This document shows, piece by piece, positions 45,931 to 54,607 of a DNA stretch of 64,000 nt; position 1 is the stretch's first letter; every line of letters starts with the position of its first letter. A program made the position numbers and the translations under genes. Origin of the DNA: Bacteroidota bacterium (GTDB taxonomy: Bacteria; Bacteroidota; Bacteroidia; B-17B0; Aurantibacillaceae). The DNA is taken from the NCBI GenBank assembly GCA_025362395.1, contig JANYGK010000091.1, positions 45,079 through 109,078 on the forward strand, read 5' to 3'. The notes under the pieces were generated by a model. That model was not told the origin of the DNA. It saw nothing but the letters and a program-made list of their open reading frames with translations, and made no database searches.

Positions 45931-46269
45931 TTAGTTTGAATAAAAATCTTTTAAAACTACTTTTTGAAGAATTCTTTTTATCATAAGCTGTGCTAGTATT
46001 TTTTGAAACGATTCTTCCGGAAATTTTCGAACGGCTTCACTGATTTGCATCTCTGTAATATCAACACGGTATAATACATTTGACAAAGTATTAGTTACCT
46101 CCAATTTTAAAACTGCTTTATAAAATTCGTTTTCAAGTTCAGCTAATGTTGTTGTTTCCAAATAGGGTAAATGGTGTGAAGCCCCTGCCAGTTCAAAGTC
46201 TTTACGGGTTTGGATCTTAAATTTTTCAAACCTGCCCGGTTGTAATAACAAGTCTAGTTCTTCGGCCAT
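45931..46269 (-). CDS. Small protein of unknown function
   Basis: A 112-residue protein with no signal peptide, membrane segment or recognised motif. It looks helical, with the stretches TLAELENEFYKAVLKLEV and FPEESFQKILAQLMIKRILQKVV. Its start overlaps the end of the 2Fe-2S gene by 16 bp and its stop lies 2 bp before the GNAT start, so it is the middle gene of a tightly packed operon. Confidence 0.75.
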   Translation of the reverse strand: MAEELDLLLQPGRFEKFKIQTRKDFELAGASHHLPYLETTTLAELENEFYKAVLKLEVTNTLSNVLYRVDITEMQISEAVRKFPEESFQKILAQLMIKRILQKVVLKDFYSN

Positions 46270-46580
46270 TTATCTAAAACTAAACGTTGCACAACTGTTT
46301 TATGAATAACATGTGCTTCTACAATTTCTTTTACATCATGTTTTTGTACCCCCACGTAAAAAGTACCTTCCGGGTAAATGGCAACTGTAGGCCCAAGATC
46401 GCAAATACCTAGGCAACCGCTTTTATTCGCCCTTACCTTCAGGCCAATGTTAAGGTCCTTTAGCTGTTTTTTAAATTCGCCTACCAGTTCTAAGCCGTGT
46501 GCTTCACCACAGCTCAATTTATCGTTGCCGGTGCGTTGGTTGGTACAAACAAAAATATGAATATCAAAAATAGGGTTCAT
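46254..46580 (-). CDS. Thioredoxin-like [2Fe-2S] ferredoxin
   Basis: Predicted 2Fe-2S electron carrier of the thioredoxin-like ferredoxin family (as in Aquifex Fd and NuoE C-terminal domains). The 108-residue protein shows HIFVCTNQRTGNDKLSCG (Cys12 and Cys24) and, about 35 residues on, SGCLGICDLGPTVAIYPEGTFYVGV, giving the second Cys pair; these four Cys match the expected cluster ligands. Partner unknown. It is the first gene of a three-gene operon and has an exact -7 element 18 bp upstream. Confidence 0.87.
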   Translation of the reverse strand: MNPIFDIHIFVCTNQRTGNDKLSCGEAHGLELVGEFKKQLKDLNIGLKVRANKSGCLGICDLGPTVAIYPEGTFYVGVQKHDVKEIVEAHVIHKTVVQRLVLDKWPKN

Positions 46581-46598
46581 AAACTAAGTATCTTTAAA

Positions 46599-46606
46599 CA
46601 AAGTTA
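46599..46606 (-). promoter_or_regulatory. Bacteroidota -7 element for the 2Fe-2S protein operon
   Basis: Minus strand TAACTTTG, an exact match to TAnnTTTG, ending 18 bp before the ATG. The divergent epimerase gene has TTAATTTG (46610-46617), one mismatch, on the plus strand. Confidence 0.55.
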
Positions 46607-46639
46607 GGGTTAATTTGTAATTTAAGAAACACATCGCTT

Positions 46640-47545
46640 ATGGCAACCATATTAATTACAGGCGGGTCGGGATTAATAGGAAAAGCATTGTCTAAACGAC
46701 TCTTGTCAGAAGGGCACAGTGTCCGCATATTAAGCCGAACTCCGAAAACAGGTTCTAAAATTCCGGAATTTTTTTGGAATGTGGAAAAACAAGAGATCGA
46801 TGATAAAGCATTTGACGGAATAGATCATGTTGTTCACTTAGCCGGCATTGGCATTGCCGATAAGCGCTGGACCGATAAGCGCAAGCAGGAAGTAATTGAC
46901 TCCCGTGTAGATAGTATGAAGCTGATCACAAATACTATTAATAAGAAAGCCATTCAATTAGAATCGTTTGTAGGAGCAAGCGCAGTTGGTATTTATGGCA
47001 TGCTTACCTCCAATAAAATATTTACCGAAACTGATAAAGGTCTTCCTGATTTTTTATCGGAAACTTGTGAGCTTTGGGAAAGGTCGTATGATGCAGTTTC
47101 AATTAATTCCAATAAAACAGCCATTATAAGGATAAGTGTAGTGTTGAGTAAAAGCGGAGGTGCGCTTAAACGGTTGCTGCCATTGTTTAAAGCGGGATTA
47201 GGATCTGCCATAGGTTCCGGTAATCAATATATGCCCTGGATCCATATTGATGATTTGGTGTCTGTTTTTATGGACGGTTTATTTAAGCCTGATTTTAAAG
47301 GGGTATATAATGCTTCGGCGTCGGACCATATTACCAATAAACTGTTTTCGAAAGAGTTGGCAAAAGCCCTGCACAAACCTTTTTTTGTACCTAACGTTCC
47401 CGCCTTTGCTATGAAATTAGTATTCGGCGAAATGGCTAATGTGTTACTTTTAGGTTCAAGGGTAAGTGATAAGAAGCTTATAAACACAGGGTTCAATTTT
47501 AAATACCCGACATTAAAAGAAGCCTTGAATGAAATTGTTTCTTAG
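46640..47545 (+). CDS. TIGR01777 family NAD(P)-dependent epimerase/oxidoreductase
   Basis: Short-chain (extended SDR) protein of the SulA/YfcH-like group. The 301-residue protein has the dinucleotide-binding GGSGLIGKAL (about 7-16), family phrases VHLAGIGIADKRWTDKRKQEVIDSRV (about 66-91), GASAVGIYG with the catalytic Tyr, and a C-terminal DUF1731-like segment ending LLLGSRVSDKKLINTGFNFKYPTLKEAL. Function is not established for the family. It is monocistronic, divergent from the 2Fe-2S operon. Confidence 0.93.
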   Translation: MATILITGGSGLIGKALSKRLLSEGHSVRILSRTPKTGSKIPEFFWNVEKQEIDDKAFDGIDHVVHLAGIGIADKRWTDKRKQEVIDSRVDSMKLITNTINKKAIQLESFVGASAVGIYGMLTSNKIFTETDKGLPDFLSETCELWERSYDAVSINSNKTAIIRISVVLSKSGGALKRLLPLFKAGLGSAIGSGNQYMPWIHIDDLVSVFMDGLFKPDFKGVYNASASDHITNKLFSKELAKALHKPFFVPNVPAFAMKLVFGEMANVLLLGSRVSDKKLINTGFNFKYPTLKEALNEIVS

Positions 47546-47596
47546 TGCCTGAAAATAAAAGGCAAGTCGAATTAACCATTATTCAGTCAAAAAAAA

Positions 47597-47629
47597 TTGG
47601 CTTATCGGCACAATATTTCTCTGAAATTT
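47597..47629 (+). promoter_or_regulatory. Possible glmS promoter with one-mismatch -7
   Basis: TTG (47597-47599) is followed after 22 bp by GAAATTTG (47622-47629), differing from TAnnTTTG only at the first base. The ATG is at 47665. No glmS ribozyme was recognised in this leader. Confidence 0.3.
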
Positions 47630-47664
47630 GTGTTATATTAGCCTAAGTTTTTAGTATACTATTT

Positions 47665-49509
47665 ATGTGTGGAATTGTAGGATATATCGGGAACCGCCAA
47701 GCGTTTCCCATTTTAGTGAAAGGTTTGCAACGTTTAGAATACCGCGGCTATGATAGCGCCGGTGTTGCTATGATTTCTGATAAAGGAAATTTGAACGTAT
47801 ACAAGAAAAAAGGAAAAGTATCAGACCTTTTAGATTTTAGCAAGGATAAAGATAAATCAGGTACTATAGGAATCGGCCACACCCGTTGGGCTACTCACGG
47901 AGAGCCGAACGATGTCAATTCACATCCGCATTATTCCCAAACTAAAGATTTAGTGATGATCCATAACGGGATCATTGAAAATTATGCTTCTTTAAAAGAA
48001 GGTTTGGAAAAAAGAGGCCATACGTTTTTATCGCAAACGGATACAGAAGTTTTGATCCATTTAATTGAAGACATTCGTAAACACGAAGATATAAAATTAG
48101 GCTATGCCTTAATGGCAGCGCTTAAACAGGTTATTGGCGCTTATGCGATTGTGGTGTTGGATAAAAATGATCCGGACACCTTATTTGCCGCAAAAAAAGG
48201 AAGTCCGATGGTGATAGGCGTAGGCAACAATGAGTTTTTTATTGCCTCGGATGCATCGCCGATTGTTGAATACACTAAGAATGTAGTTTACATTGAAGAC
48301 GAGCATGTGGCAATTATTCGCCGTGGAGAAGAATTAAAAATAAGAACCATTCGCGATAAAGAAATTACGCCTTATGTTCAGGAACTGGAAATGGAACTGG
48401 AAGCCATTGAAAAAGGCGGCTATGACCATTTTATGCTGAAAGAAATTTATGAGCAGCCGCGTTCTATATTTGACAGTATGCGCGGGCGCTTAAACTCTGA
48501 AACAGGTCATTTAAAAATGGGTGGTATTGAAGAGCACGAAACTAAATTTATAAACGCGAAACGTATTTTAGTAATTGCCTGCGGAACCTCATGGCACGCC
48601 GGTATGGTAGCAGAATATTTATTTGAGGAATACGCACGCATTCCTGTTGAAGTAGAATATGCTTCAGAATTCCGTTACAGGAACCCGATTATTTACTCGG
48701 ATGATATTGTGATTGCTATTTCACAAAGCGGAGAAACAGCCGATACTTTAGCCGCTATTGAACTGGCAAAAGCAAAGGGCGCTACTATTTTTGGTGTTTG
48801 TAATGTAGTAGGTTCTTCCATTGCCCGTGCAACGCACGCCGGTTCTTATACACATGCCGGGCCCGAAATTGGTGTGGCGAGTACAAAAGCGTTTACGGCA
48901 CAGGTAACGGTATTAACATTAATGGCCTTACACGTGGCTAAAGCAAAAGGCACTATTGCTGAAAGCCGCTACCGCCAGTTGTTGTATGAAATGGAGACTA
49001 TTCCTGCAAAAGTAGAAGAGGTTTTAAAACTAAATGATTCCATTAAAAAAATTGCCGCCAAATATAAAGATTCAAGCAATGCCTTATATCTTGGAAGAGG
49101 TTACTCATTCCCTGTAGCATTAGAGGGCGCTTTAAAATTAAAAGAGATCTCTTATATACATGCCGAAGGATATCCTGCAGCGGAAATGAAACACGGGCCT
49201 ATTGCTTTAATTGATGAAGCCATGCCGGTGTTTGTTATTGCTACTAAAGGCGCTAACTACGAAAAAGTAGTAAGTAACATACAGGAAGTAAAAGCCCGTA
49301 AAGGACAAATTATTGCAGTTGTAACAGCCGGCGATAAGGATGTAAAAGGAATGGCAGATCATGTAATCGAAATTCCGGAGACAGATGAATCGTTGGTGCC
49401 GTTGGTTTCTGTGATACCATGGCAATTATTGTCCTACCACATTGCCGTAATGCGCGGTTGCAATGTTGACCAGCCAAGAAATTTAGCGAAGAGCGTAACG
49501 GTAGAGTAA
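47665..49509 (+). CDS. glmS: Glutamine-fructose-6-phosphate aminotransferase (isomerising)
   Basis: Makes glucosamine-6-phosphate from fructose-6-phosphate and glutamine, the entry to UDP-GlcNAc, peptidoglycan and lipopolysaccharide. The 614-residue protein begins MCGIVGYIG, with Cys2 as the N-terminal nucleophile after Met removal. The glutaminase domain shows HTRWATHG and HNGIIEN, and the two SIS domains show CGTSWHA, ISQSGETADT and the terminal RNLAKSVTVE. Length is normal (about 610). A strong terminator follows the stop. Confidence 0.97.
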   Translation: MCGIVGYIGNRQAFPILVKGLQRLEYRGYDSAGVAMISDKGNLNVYKKKGKVSDLLDFSKDKDKSGTIGIGHTRWATHGEPNDVNSHPHYSQTKDLVMIHNGIIENYASLKEGLEKRGHTFLSQTDTEVLIHLIEDIRKHEDIKLGYALMAALKQVIGAYAIVVLDKNDPDTLFAAKKGSPMVIGVGNNEFFIASDASPIVEYTKNVVYIEDEHVAIIRRGEELKIRTIRDKEITPYVQELEMELEAIEKGGYDHFMLKEIYEQPRSIFDSMRGRLNSETGHLKMGGIEEHETKFINAKRILVIACGTSWHAGMVAEYLFEEYARIPVEVEYASEFRYRNPIIYSDDIVIAISQSGETADTLAAIELAKAKGATIFGVCNVVGSSIARATHAGSYTHAGPEIGVASTKAFTAQVTVLTLMALHVAKAKGTIAESRYRQLLYEMETIPAKVEEVLKLNDSIKKIAAKYKDSSNALYLGRGYSFPVALEGALKLKEISYIHAEGYPAAEMKHGPIALIDEAMPVFVIATKGANYEKVVSNIQEVKARKGQIIAVVTAGDKDVKGMADHVIEIPETDESLVPLVSVIPWQLLSYHIAVMRGCNVDQPRNLAKSVTVE

Positions 49510-49532
49510 AATTATATCACACTATTCAAATT

Positions 49533-49570
49533 AAAAAAGCTGTTCCGGTAAGAACAGCTTTTCTTTTTTT
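49533..49570 (+). terminator. Intrinsic terminator after glmS
   Basis: AAAAGCTGTTC and GAACAGCTTTT form an 11-bp stem with a short CGGTAA-type loop (about 49535-49562), followed by a T-rich tail to 49570. It lies 24 bp after the glmS stop. Confidence 0.88.
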
Positions 49571-49617
49571 ACAATGATTTATTTTAATGTAAAAATCGAA
49601 AACAATTATTCTTTTTT

Positions 49618-49713
49618 CCTTGACGAAAAAAGAAACAAAAAAGTCAAGGACGAACACCAACTTCAAGCGACCCCGCTCATGCCTTGCGAGCTTGCAGTTC
49701 GCGCCGTTCGTCC
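49618..49713. repeat. Structured intergenic element with two inverted repeats
   Basis: The element opens with CCTTGAC (49618-49624), an A-rich loop and GTCAAGG (49643-49649), a perfect 7-bp hairpin. It then shows GGACGAAC (49648-49655) and GTTCGTCC (49706-49713), a perfect 8-bp inverted repeat enclosing a GC-richer stretch unlike its surroundings. I recall similar CCTTGAC/A-rich/GTCAAGG sequences scattered between genes of other Bacteroidota. It is likely a dispersed repeat; a structured RNA is the alternative. The 49510-49793 spacer otherwise holds only the glmS terminator. Confidence 0.55.
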
Positions 49714-49793
49714 AAACCCACCTCACTATTACTAACGTATGAGAGACGTAACCTACTTAACACATTTTACATTATTATACAAAACTAGTATTT

Positions 49794-50285
49794 CTATTTT
49801 TTAGGAATGTCCGTAAACCTTCCGCTTACTTCCGTAATGCTTGTGCTGCCTGAAACCGGTGTTACAAAATTGCCCGATAATTTATTGTTTGCGCTTGCGG
49901 TAATATTTAAGCTACCCGATGTGGCAGCCAGGTAAGTTGAGCCCATAGCATAGGTTACGGCATTCCCGGTTCCTGAGCCTATCGAATACGCAGCAACTGT
50001 TAAAGCCGATAAATTAATTTCGAAGTGATTCGCATTTCCATTTTTATAGGCATGTATGGTGTTGTATTGCTGATAATAAAAAGCTGAATCGGCTACGGTT
50101 GTTGCTCCACCCGTTACTACATAGGTAAAACCCGCTACAGCACTTCCTCCCGTGGTTGTGCCACCGGTTGTAGTGGTAGTTGAATTAGTGGTTGGGGTGG
50201 GATCCGCACTTTTCTTTTTACAGGAAATAATGATCAGCGTTCCTAAAATAATAATACCGCTTAAGGTGAGGGTGGTTTTTTTCAT
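49794..50285 (-). CDS. Small lipoprotein of unknown function
   Basis: Predicted lipoprotein starting at MKKTTLTLSG (50285), because an exact -7 element lies 23 bp upstream and the longer frame to 50339 would place it inside the coding region. The signal ends LIIISC (about Cys22), followed by a Thr/Gly-rich linker (TTNSTTTTTGGTTTGG) and an about 115-residue beta-rich domain with many Ser, Thr and Ala (AVTYAMGSTYLAATSGSLNITA). No family recognised. Similar small lipoproteins are common in this phylum; the one at 61690 is comparable in architecture but not obviously homologous. Confidence 0.8.
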   Translation of the reverse strand: MKKTTLTLSGIIILGTLIIISCKKKSADPTPTTNSTTTTTGGTTTGGSAVAGFTYVVTGGATTVADSAFYYQQYNTIHAYKNGNANHFEINLSALTVAAYSIGSGTGNAVTYAMGSTYLAATSGSLNITASANNKLSGNFVTPVSGSTSITEVSGRFTDIPKK

Positions 50286-50308
50286 GTGTATTGTTTTATA
50301 GTACAACA

Positions 50309-50316
50309 CAAAATTA
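50309..50316 (-). promoter_or_regulatory. Bacteroidota -7 element for the small lipoprotein gene
   Basis: Minus strand TAATTTTG, exact TAnnTTTG match, ending 23 bp before the ATG at 50285. No -33 element was seen at the right distance. Confidence 0.55.
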
Positions 50317-50356
50317 AATGATGAAACTATTAACAGCATACCCGGTAGAGGGTATT

Positions 50357-51661
50357 TTAAATCATTCCGCGCGCTTTAAGCTCTAAATATTTGTTCAGCG
50401 TGTTTACGGTTAATTGTTGCGGCTTGGTATACACACACTGTATCTTTGAACGCTGAAGCTCTAACACAATCTGTTGTTTTTCGTAATCGAATTTTTTTGC
50501 AATGGTTTGCCGGTAAATTTCTGAAGTGTTGGTTGCCTTTGTGTTTAACAATTCATGAAGTTCCGTATTTTCAAAAATGATCAATACTACTAAATGGTTT
50601 TTTGCCATTTGTTTTATATATTTTAATTGCCTGCGCAAGCTGCTTACGGTTTCAAAATTAGTATACAGTAACAACAAGCTCCGTTGGGTAAGCTTTGTAC
50701 GGGCGTAATTTAATAATACTTCATAATTTGTTTCCCGGTAGTCTGTTTTAACGTTATACAATGCCTCCTGCAGGCGATATAACTGATTTCCTTTGCGATC
50801 CGCCGCTACTGAGTTTTGCAATGTGTTTGAAAAAGTGACCAGCCCCGGCTTATCATGTTTAATATAACTGATGTGGCTTAATACTAATGACGCATTAATA
50901 GCATAATCCAACAAGCTTAATCCCTCAAAAGGCATTTGCATGATCCTGCCGGTATTAATAACAGAATAGACTTGCTGTGCCCGCTCATCCATAAAATGGT
51001 TTACCATCAATTGGTTTTTGCGCGCGCTTGCTTTCCAGTTAATGGCCCGTATATCATTTCCGATCACGTATTCTTTAATATGATCAAATTCGGTGCTCTG
51101 ACCTACCCTGCGTATTTTTTTTATTCCCACATCCACCAGCCGGTCGCTTATTGCCAGCAATTCGTATTGACGAAGCTTTAGGAAAGAAGGATAGCAAGGG
51201 AGCATTATAGATTGATCAAACGTGAAACGCCTTTTCACAAAGCCCATTTTAGAAGATGCCAAAACCATTAAATTGCCGAAATGAAACTCGCCTCTTGACA
51301 AAGGCTTTAATGTATATTTGGTTTTTTGTTTTTCATTTACAGCTAAATTCTTTTCAATCTTAAATTTTCTGAATTGAAATTGTTCAGGGATCTCATCAAT
51401 TACTTCAACACTAACCGGAAACGAGTAATTATTAATGATATCAATAAACAGATCGTTATCGTCGCCGTTAGATAATTTGTTGAACTTAGCAGTTCGTTTT
51501 GAAACAATACCCGTTGGGTTTCCGAATAATAAGATAAGGTCTACAAGTGCCGCCAACAGAGTGATCCAAAAACAAAAAATGCCGGCCAAATAGAACACCG
51601 GAAATACAAACGCAAGTATAAATACACAAACAATGATGCCGAGCGCAATGTAAAGTCGCAC
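50357..51661 (-). CDS. DUF58 domain-containing protein
   Basis: Membrane protein with a DUF58 (vWA-like) domain, expected to work with the MoxR ATPase gene 48 bp upstream of it. The 434-residue protein has two N-terminal membrane helices (about 5-50), a beta-domain, and the family phrase SVGQ/RRVGQSTEFDHIKEYVIGNDIRAINWKASARKNQLMVNHFMDERAQQVYSVINTGRIMQMPFEGLSLLDYAI in the middle (I give the two halves at about 186-205 and 210-253). In the MIDAS-like motif, Asp of IID(K/A)GRxM is Asn here (VINTGRIM), which might weaken metal binding. Last gene of the cluster. Confidence 0.9.
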   Translation of the reverse strand: MRLYIALGIIVCVFILAFVFPVFYLAGIFCFWITLLAALVDLILLFGNPTGIVSKRTAKFNKLSNGDDNDLFIDIINNYSFPVSVEVIDEIPEQFQFRKFKIEKNLAVNEKQKTKYTLKPLSRGEFHFGNLMVLASSKMGFVKRRFTFDQSIMLPCYPSFLKLRQYELLAISDRLVDVGIKKIRRVGQSTEFDHIKEYVIGNDIRAINWKASARKNQLMVNHFMDERAQQVYSVINTGRIMQMPFEGLSLLDYAINASLVLSHISYIKHDKPGLVTFSNTLQNSVAADRKGNQLYRLQEALYNVKTDYRETNYEVLLNYARTKLTQRSLLLLYTNFETVSSLRRQLKYIKQMAKNHLVVLIIFENTELHELLNTKATNTSEIYRQTIAKKFDYEKQQIVLELQRSKIQCVYTKPQQLTVNTLNKYLELKARGMI

Positions 51662-51709
51662 CGTAAAAAAGATGGAAGTAAATATGTATTTTATTTTTTT
51701 GATATTTAA

Positions 51710-52681
51710 TTATCTCGGAATCTCAATTTTATCTACCAGTTGTTGTATCACCGTATCAATGCTAACGCCTTCCATTTCTTTTTCGGGTGTTAGTACCACA
51801 CGGTGTCTTAATACAGGGGCACATACATGTTTAATATCATTAGGGCTTACAAAATCTCTCCCGTTAATACAGGCGCATGCTTTAGCCGCTTTAAGTATGG
51901 CTATAGAAGCTCTTGGAGAGGCGCCAAGATATAAAGACGGATTTTGTCGCGTGCCTGACACTATCTGAGCAATGTATTTAAATAGATGTTCCTCCACCAA
52001 AACATTCATTACTGTTGATCTTAAAGAGGTGATCTCTTCTTTATTCAAAATAGCTTTGATCTTGCTTAAGTCCAGTTGATTTGCCTGTGTATGGGCTTTT
52101 TGAAGGATCAACGTTTCTTCCTCCAGATCAGGATAGTTAACTAACAGTTTAAATATAAAACGATCGAGCTGTGCTTCCGGTAAACGATACGTGCCTTCCT
52201 GTTCAATAGGGTTTTGCGTAGCCAATACCATAAATGGGAAATCTAATAGATAGGTTTTTCCGTCAACAGTAATCTGCCTCTCCTCCATAGCTTCAAATAA
52301 AGCCGCTTGTGTTTTTGCGGGAGCACGGTTAATTTCATCCGCTAACACAATATTTGTAAACAAGGGGCCGCGTTTAAATTCGAATTCATTTGTTTTAGAG
52401 CTGTATACAGACGTTCCGGTAATATCGCTCGGCATAAGATCGGGCGTAAACTGGATACGTTTAAAATCGGCATGGATACTTTTGGCGAGCAGCTTTGCCG
52501 TTAAAGTTTTTGCAACACCGGGCACACCCTCTATTAATACATGCCCGTCGGACAATAAAGCAATAATTAAATATTCTACAAGGCCATGCTGACCTACAAG
52601 GTAATTAGACAGTTCCTGTTTAATGTCTTCCACTTTTTGAGTTAATTCTGTGAGATTAACCCTCGATTTAAATTCTTCCAT
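51710..52681 (-). CDS. MoxR-family AAA+ ATPase
   Basis: AAA+ ATPase of the MoxR/RavA branch, thought to act as a chaperone that activates vWA/DUF58 partners. The 323-residue protein shows Walker A GVPGVAKT (about 55-62), Walker B LADEINRAP, sensor I ATQNPIEQEGTYRLPEAQLDRF and a C-terminal helical lid with GASPRASIAILKAAKA. Its start codon shares one base with the DUF4350 stop (position 52681), so the two are translationally coupled. Confidence 0.95.
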   Translation of the reverse strand: MEEFKSRVNLTELTQKVEDIKQELSNYLVGQHGLVEYLIIALLSDGHVLIEGVPGVAKTLTAKLLAKSIHADFKRIQFTPDLMPSDITGTSVYSSKTNEFEFKRGPLFTNIVLADEINRAPAKTQAALFEAMEERQITVDGKTYLLDFPFMVLATQNPIEQEGTYRLPEAQLDRFIFKLLVNYPDLEEETLILQKAHTQANQLDLSKIKAILNKEEITSLRSTVMNVLVEEHLFKYIAQIVSGTRQNPSLYLGASPRASIAILKAAKACACINGRDFVSPNDIKHVCAPVLRHRVVLTPEKEMEGVSIDTVIQQLVDKIEIPR

Positions 52682-53901
52682 TATCGTATACTTTGTTGTT
52701 TAAAATTAGTAATTCTATCGTTTAATTCAAGCAGGTCGTACTGTGTAAGGCTTAGTGCATTTTTTAAGTTTTCGCAATAGTTGAAAAGTATCTTTATTTT
52801 ATCAATCGCTATTCCGCTTAAATTACTTAGCGCTGTATAGAATTCTTCATCTATTACATTTGTGTTCACATGGAATTTTTTTCCGACATCAAAATAAAAA
52901 TATTTAATGGTCTCTTCCGCGATGTGCTTATGGTTATTGGAATTAAAATAAACACGGCTTATCACATCTACAAACTCAAGCGTAGAATTTTGTAAGGGAT
53001 TAATAATAGGAATAGCGCGTTGTTTTCTTTTTAATTCAAAGATCATAAAGAAAAACAATCCCAATACTGTAATGCTGTAAGCCATGTAAAGTGCATCGCT
53101 GCTGAAAATAAAATAAAAAATACCTTTTTGCTCCTTCCCGAATGTTTTATAATATTCATCCCAAATAATCGTTTTATTTTTTAATTTGCTTAACAAGGTA
53201 TAGACATAATTCCTGTTAGGATTATTGACTATAAAAACATTCCCGAACACATCCGGTAAAGAGCTTAGTACTAATTTTCCCTTGCCAATACTTGCCTCCA
53301 GCAATACGGGCTTGTGTTTTTTGTTTTCAGAGATTATGGTAAATAATTCGGTATCTATTTTTGAAAAGTAGCTTTCCACTGCAACTGCCGGGTATGTATA
53401 TGTTTTTAGAATATTGTTTTTAGACTGTGTATAGCTGATCTCAAAAGCGGGTTTTTTTAATAAAGAATCCAAGGATCTAATGCTATAATCTGCATTCAAT
53501 TCGAGGTTAAGATTAAATGTATCACTTAAGGATTTGCCGAATGAGTTGGCACACAGTAATACGGTATTTCCTTTTTTTAAAAACTCAAATAAGCTTTTTA
53601 CTTCCAGCTTCGAAAAGTTGATCTGATCATTTATAACCAAAAGTGTTTGTCCTGCTTCTTCATTGGCCTCGTTAAAGTTATACATATCCTGTTGATTCGA
53701 TTCAATAAAGGGAGCATAGGTGTTTTCAAGCAAATTAAAAACTGCATAACAGCCAAAAGCAATTTTATCTTTTTTGTTGTAGGTCCTGTTCCAGTTTATT
53801 GGTTTAGGCTGAAAATACTGTAACAGGATAACCGCAATAAAAATTATTGACAGCGCATAATAATATTTCCTATTTCCTTTAAACACTGATGGAAGATTCA
53901 A
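52681..53901 (-). CDS. DUF4350 domain-containing membrane protein
   Basis: A 406-residue protein with a first membrane helix (about 12-28) and a second near residue 275-290. The region between (GQTLLVINDQINF, NTVLLCANSFGKSLSDTF, GKLVLSSLPDVFGNV) fits the DUF4350 (GATase-like) fold common in this operon type. The C-terminal about 110 residues are helical and probably cytoplasmic. It overlaps the DUF4129 gene by 23 bp and MoxR by one base, so it is firmly inside the operon. No known enzyme activity. Confidence 0.85.
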   Translation of the reverse strand: MNLPSVFKGNRKYYYALSIIFIAVILLQYFQPKPINWNRTYNKKDKIAFGCYAVFNLLENTYAPFIESNQQDMYNFNEANEEAGQTLLVINDQINFSKLEVKSLFEFLKKGNTVLLCANSFGKSLSDTFNLNLELNADYSIRSLDSLLKKPAFEISYTQSKNNILKTYTYPAVAVESYFSKIDTELFTIISENKKHKPVLLEASIGKGKLVLSSLPDVFGNVFIVNNPNRNYVYTLLSKLKNKTIIWDEYYKTFGKEQKGIFYFIFSSDALYMAYSITVLGLFFFMIFELKRKQRAIPIINPLQNSTLEFVDVISRVYFNSNNHKHIAEETIKYFYFDVGKKFHVNTNVIDEEFYTALSNLSGIAIDKIKILFNYCENLKNALSLTQYDLLELNDRITNFKQQSIR

Positions 53902-54601
53902 ATCGTTTAAACTGTTGTTCTAACGCATTAAAATTGGTTTGATCAACAGTATATTTACCGTACCACACATACTCATAAATCTTACTGATGTCTTTAAACG
54001 CCTGTCTATGGTTTGACTTATGCAGCTCATTAAGGTAATCCATATTGGTTTTATACGGTTGCCAGGCAATTTTATTTTTTTCGTTCAATAAAAACAATTG
54101 TTTTAAATACAACCACCGAATAGCAAGCCGATAATCATTTTCTGATTTTGCCTGTTCTACTTTTTTATTAAAATCAATGCCGGAAAAATCTTCGTCGATA
54201 TCTGAAAAATCAAATTCAGAATTTTTAGTATTTCCTTTTAAAAAGGTGCTGAATTCACTTCTGCTGAAAAGCCACACTGCAAGACCTAAGCCAAGAATTA
54301 CAAAGCCCCAGATAAAAATATTCCCTAAAAAGATCCTGTCATTATGATCTGTTTTCCCGAAAATTAAGTTCAATAACCAACTCCAAAAACGGTCTAAAAA
54401 TCCCGGGTCTTTGTTCTCTTCTACTTTCACAAAGCTCAGGTCTACTTCTTTAAAAACTTCTTTTTCACGAAGCCGGGAGGGTTTTATCGTTTTTACAATA
54501 GTTGAATCATACTTAATTACTGCCGTTGGTTTCCCGGCAAAAGTATTTAGACTAAAGAGAAAGTATATAACTGTAAAATATGTAAGCTTAAAATAACGCA
54601 A
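53879..54601 (-). CDS. DUF4129 domain-containing membrane protein
   Basis: A 240-residue protein with a signal peptide (about 1-21, ending TFAG), a membrane helix near 88-108 (IFIWGFVILGLGLAVWLF) and a cytoplasmic DUF4129 domain in the last about 90 residues (YRLAIRWLYLKQLFLLNEKNKIAW, TNMDYLNEL, YEYVWYGKY). DUF4129 proteins travel with MoxR/DUF58 and, in some bacteria, transglutaminase-like genes. Translation is coupled by the 23-bp overlap with DUF4350. Confidence 0.85.
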   Translation of the reverse strand: MRYFKLTYFTVIYFLFSLNTFAGKPTAVIKYDSTIVKTIKPSRLREKEVFKEVDLSFVKVEENKDPGFLDRFWSWLLNLIFGKTDHNDRIFLGNIFIWGFVILGLGLAVWLFSRSEFSTFLKGNTKNSEFDFSDIDEDFSGIDFNKKVEQAKSENDYRLAIRWLYLKQLFLLNEKNKIAWQPYKTNMDYLNELHKSNHRQAFKDISKIYEYVWYGKYTVDQTNFNALEQQFKRFESSISV

Positions 54602-54607
54602 GTCGTA

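Noticed and set aside
47546..47664. glmS ribozyme in the glmS leader
   Set aside because: The 119-bp leader shows no glmS ribozyme core; this riboswitch is mainly known from Firmicutes-type bacteria.
49526..49726. A 66-codon minus-strand frame after glmS
   Set aside because: It runs through the glmS terminator and the inverted-repeat element, and its product has no recognisable features, so it is a chance frame in a repeat.
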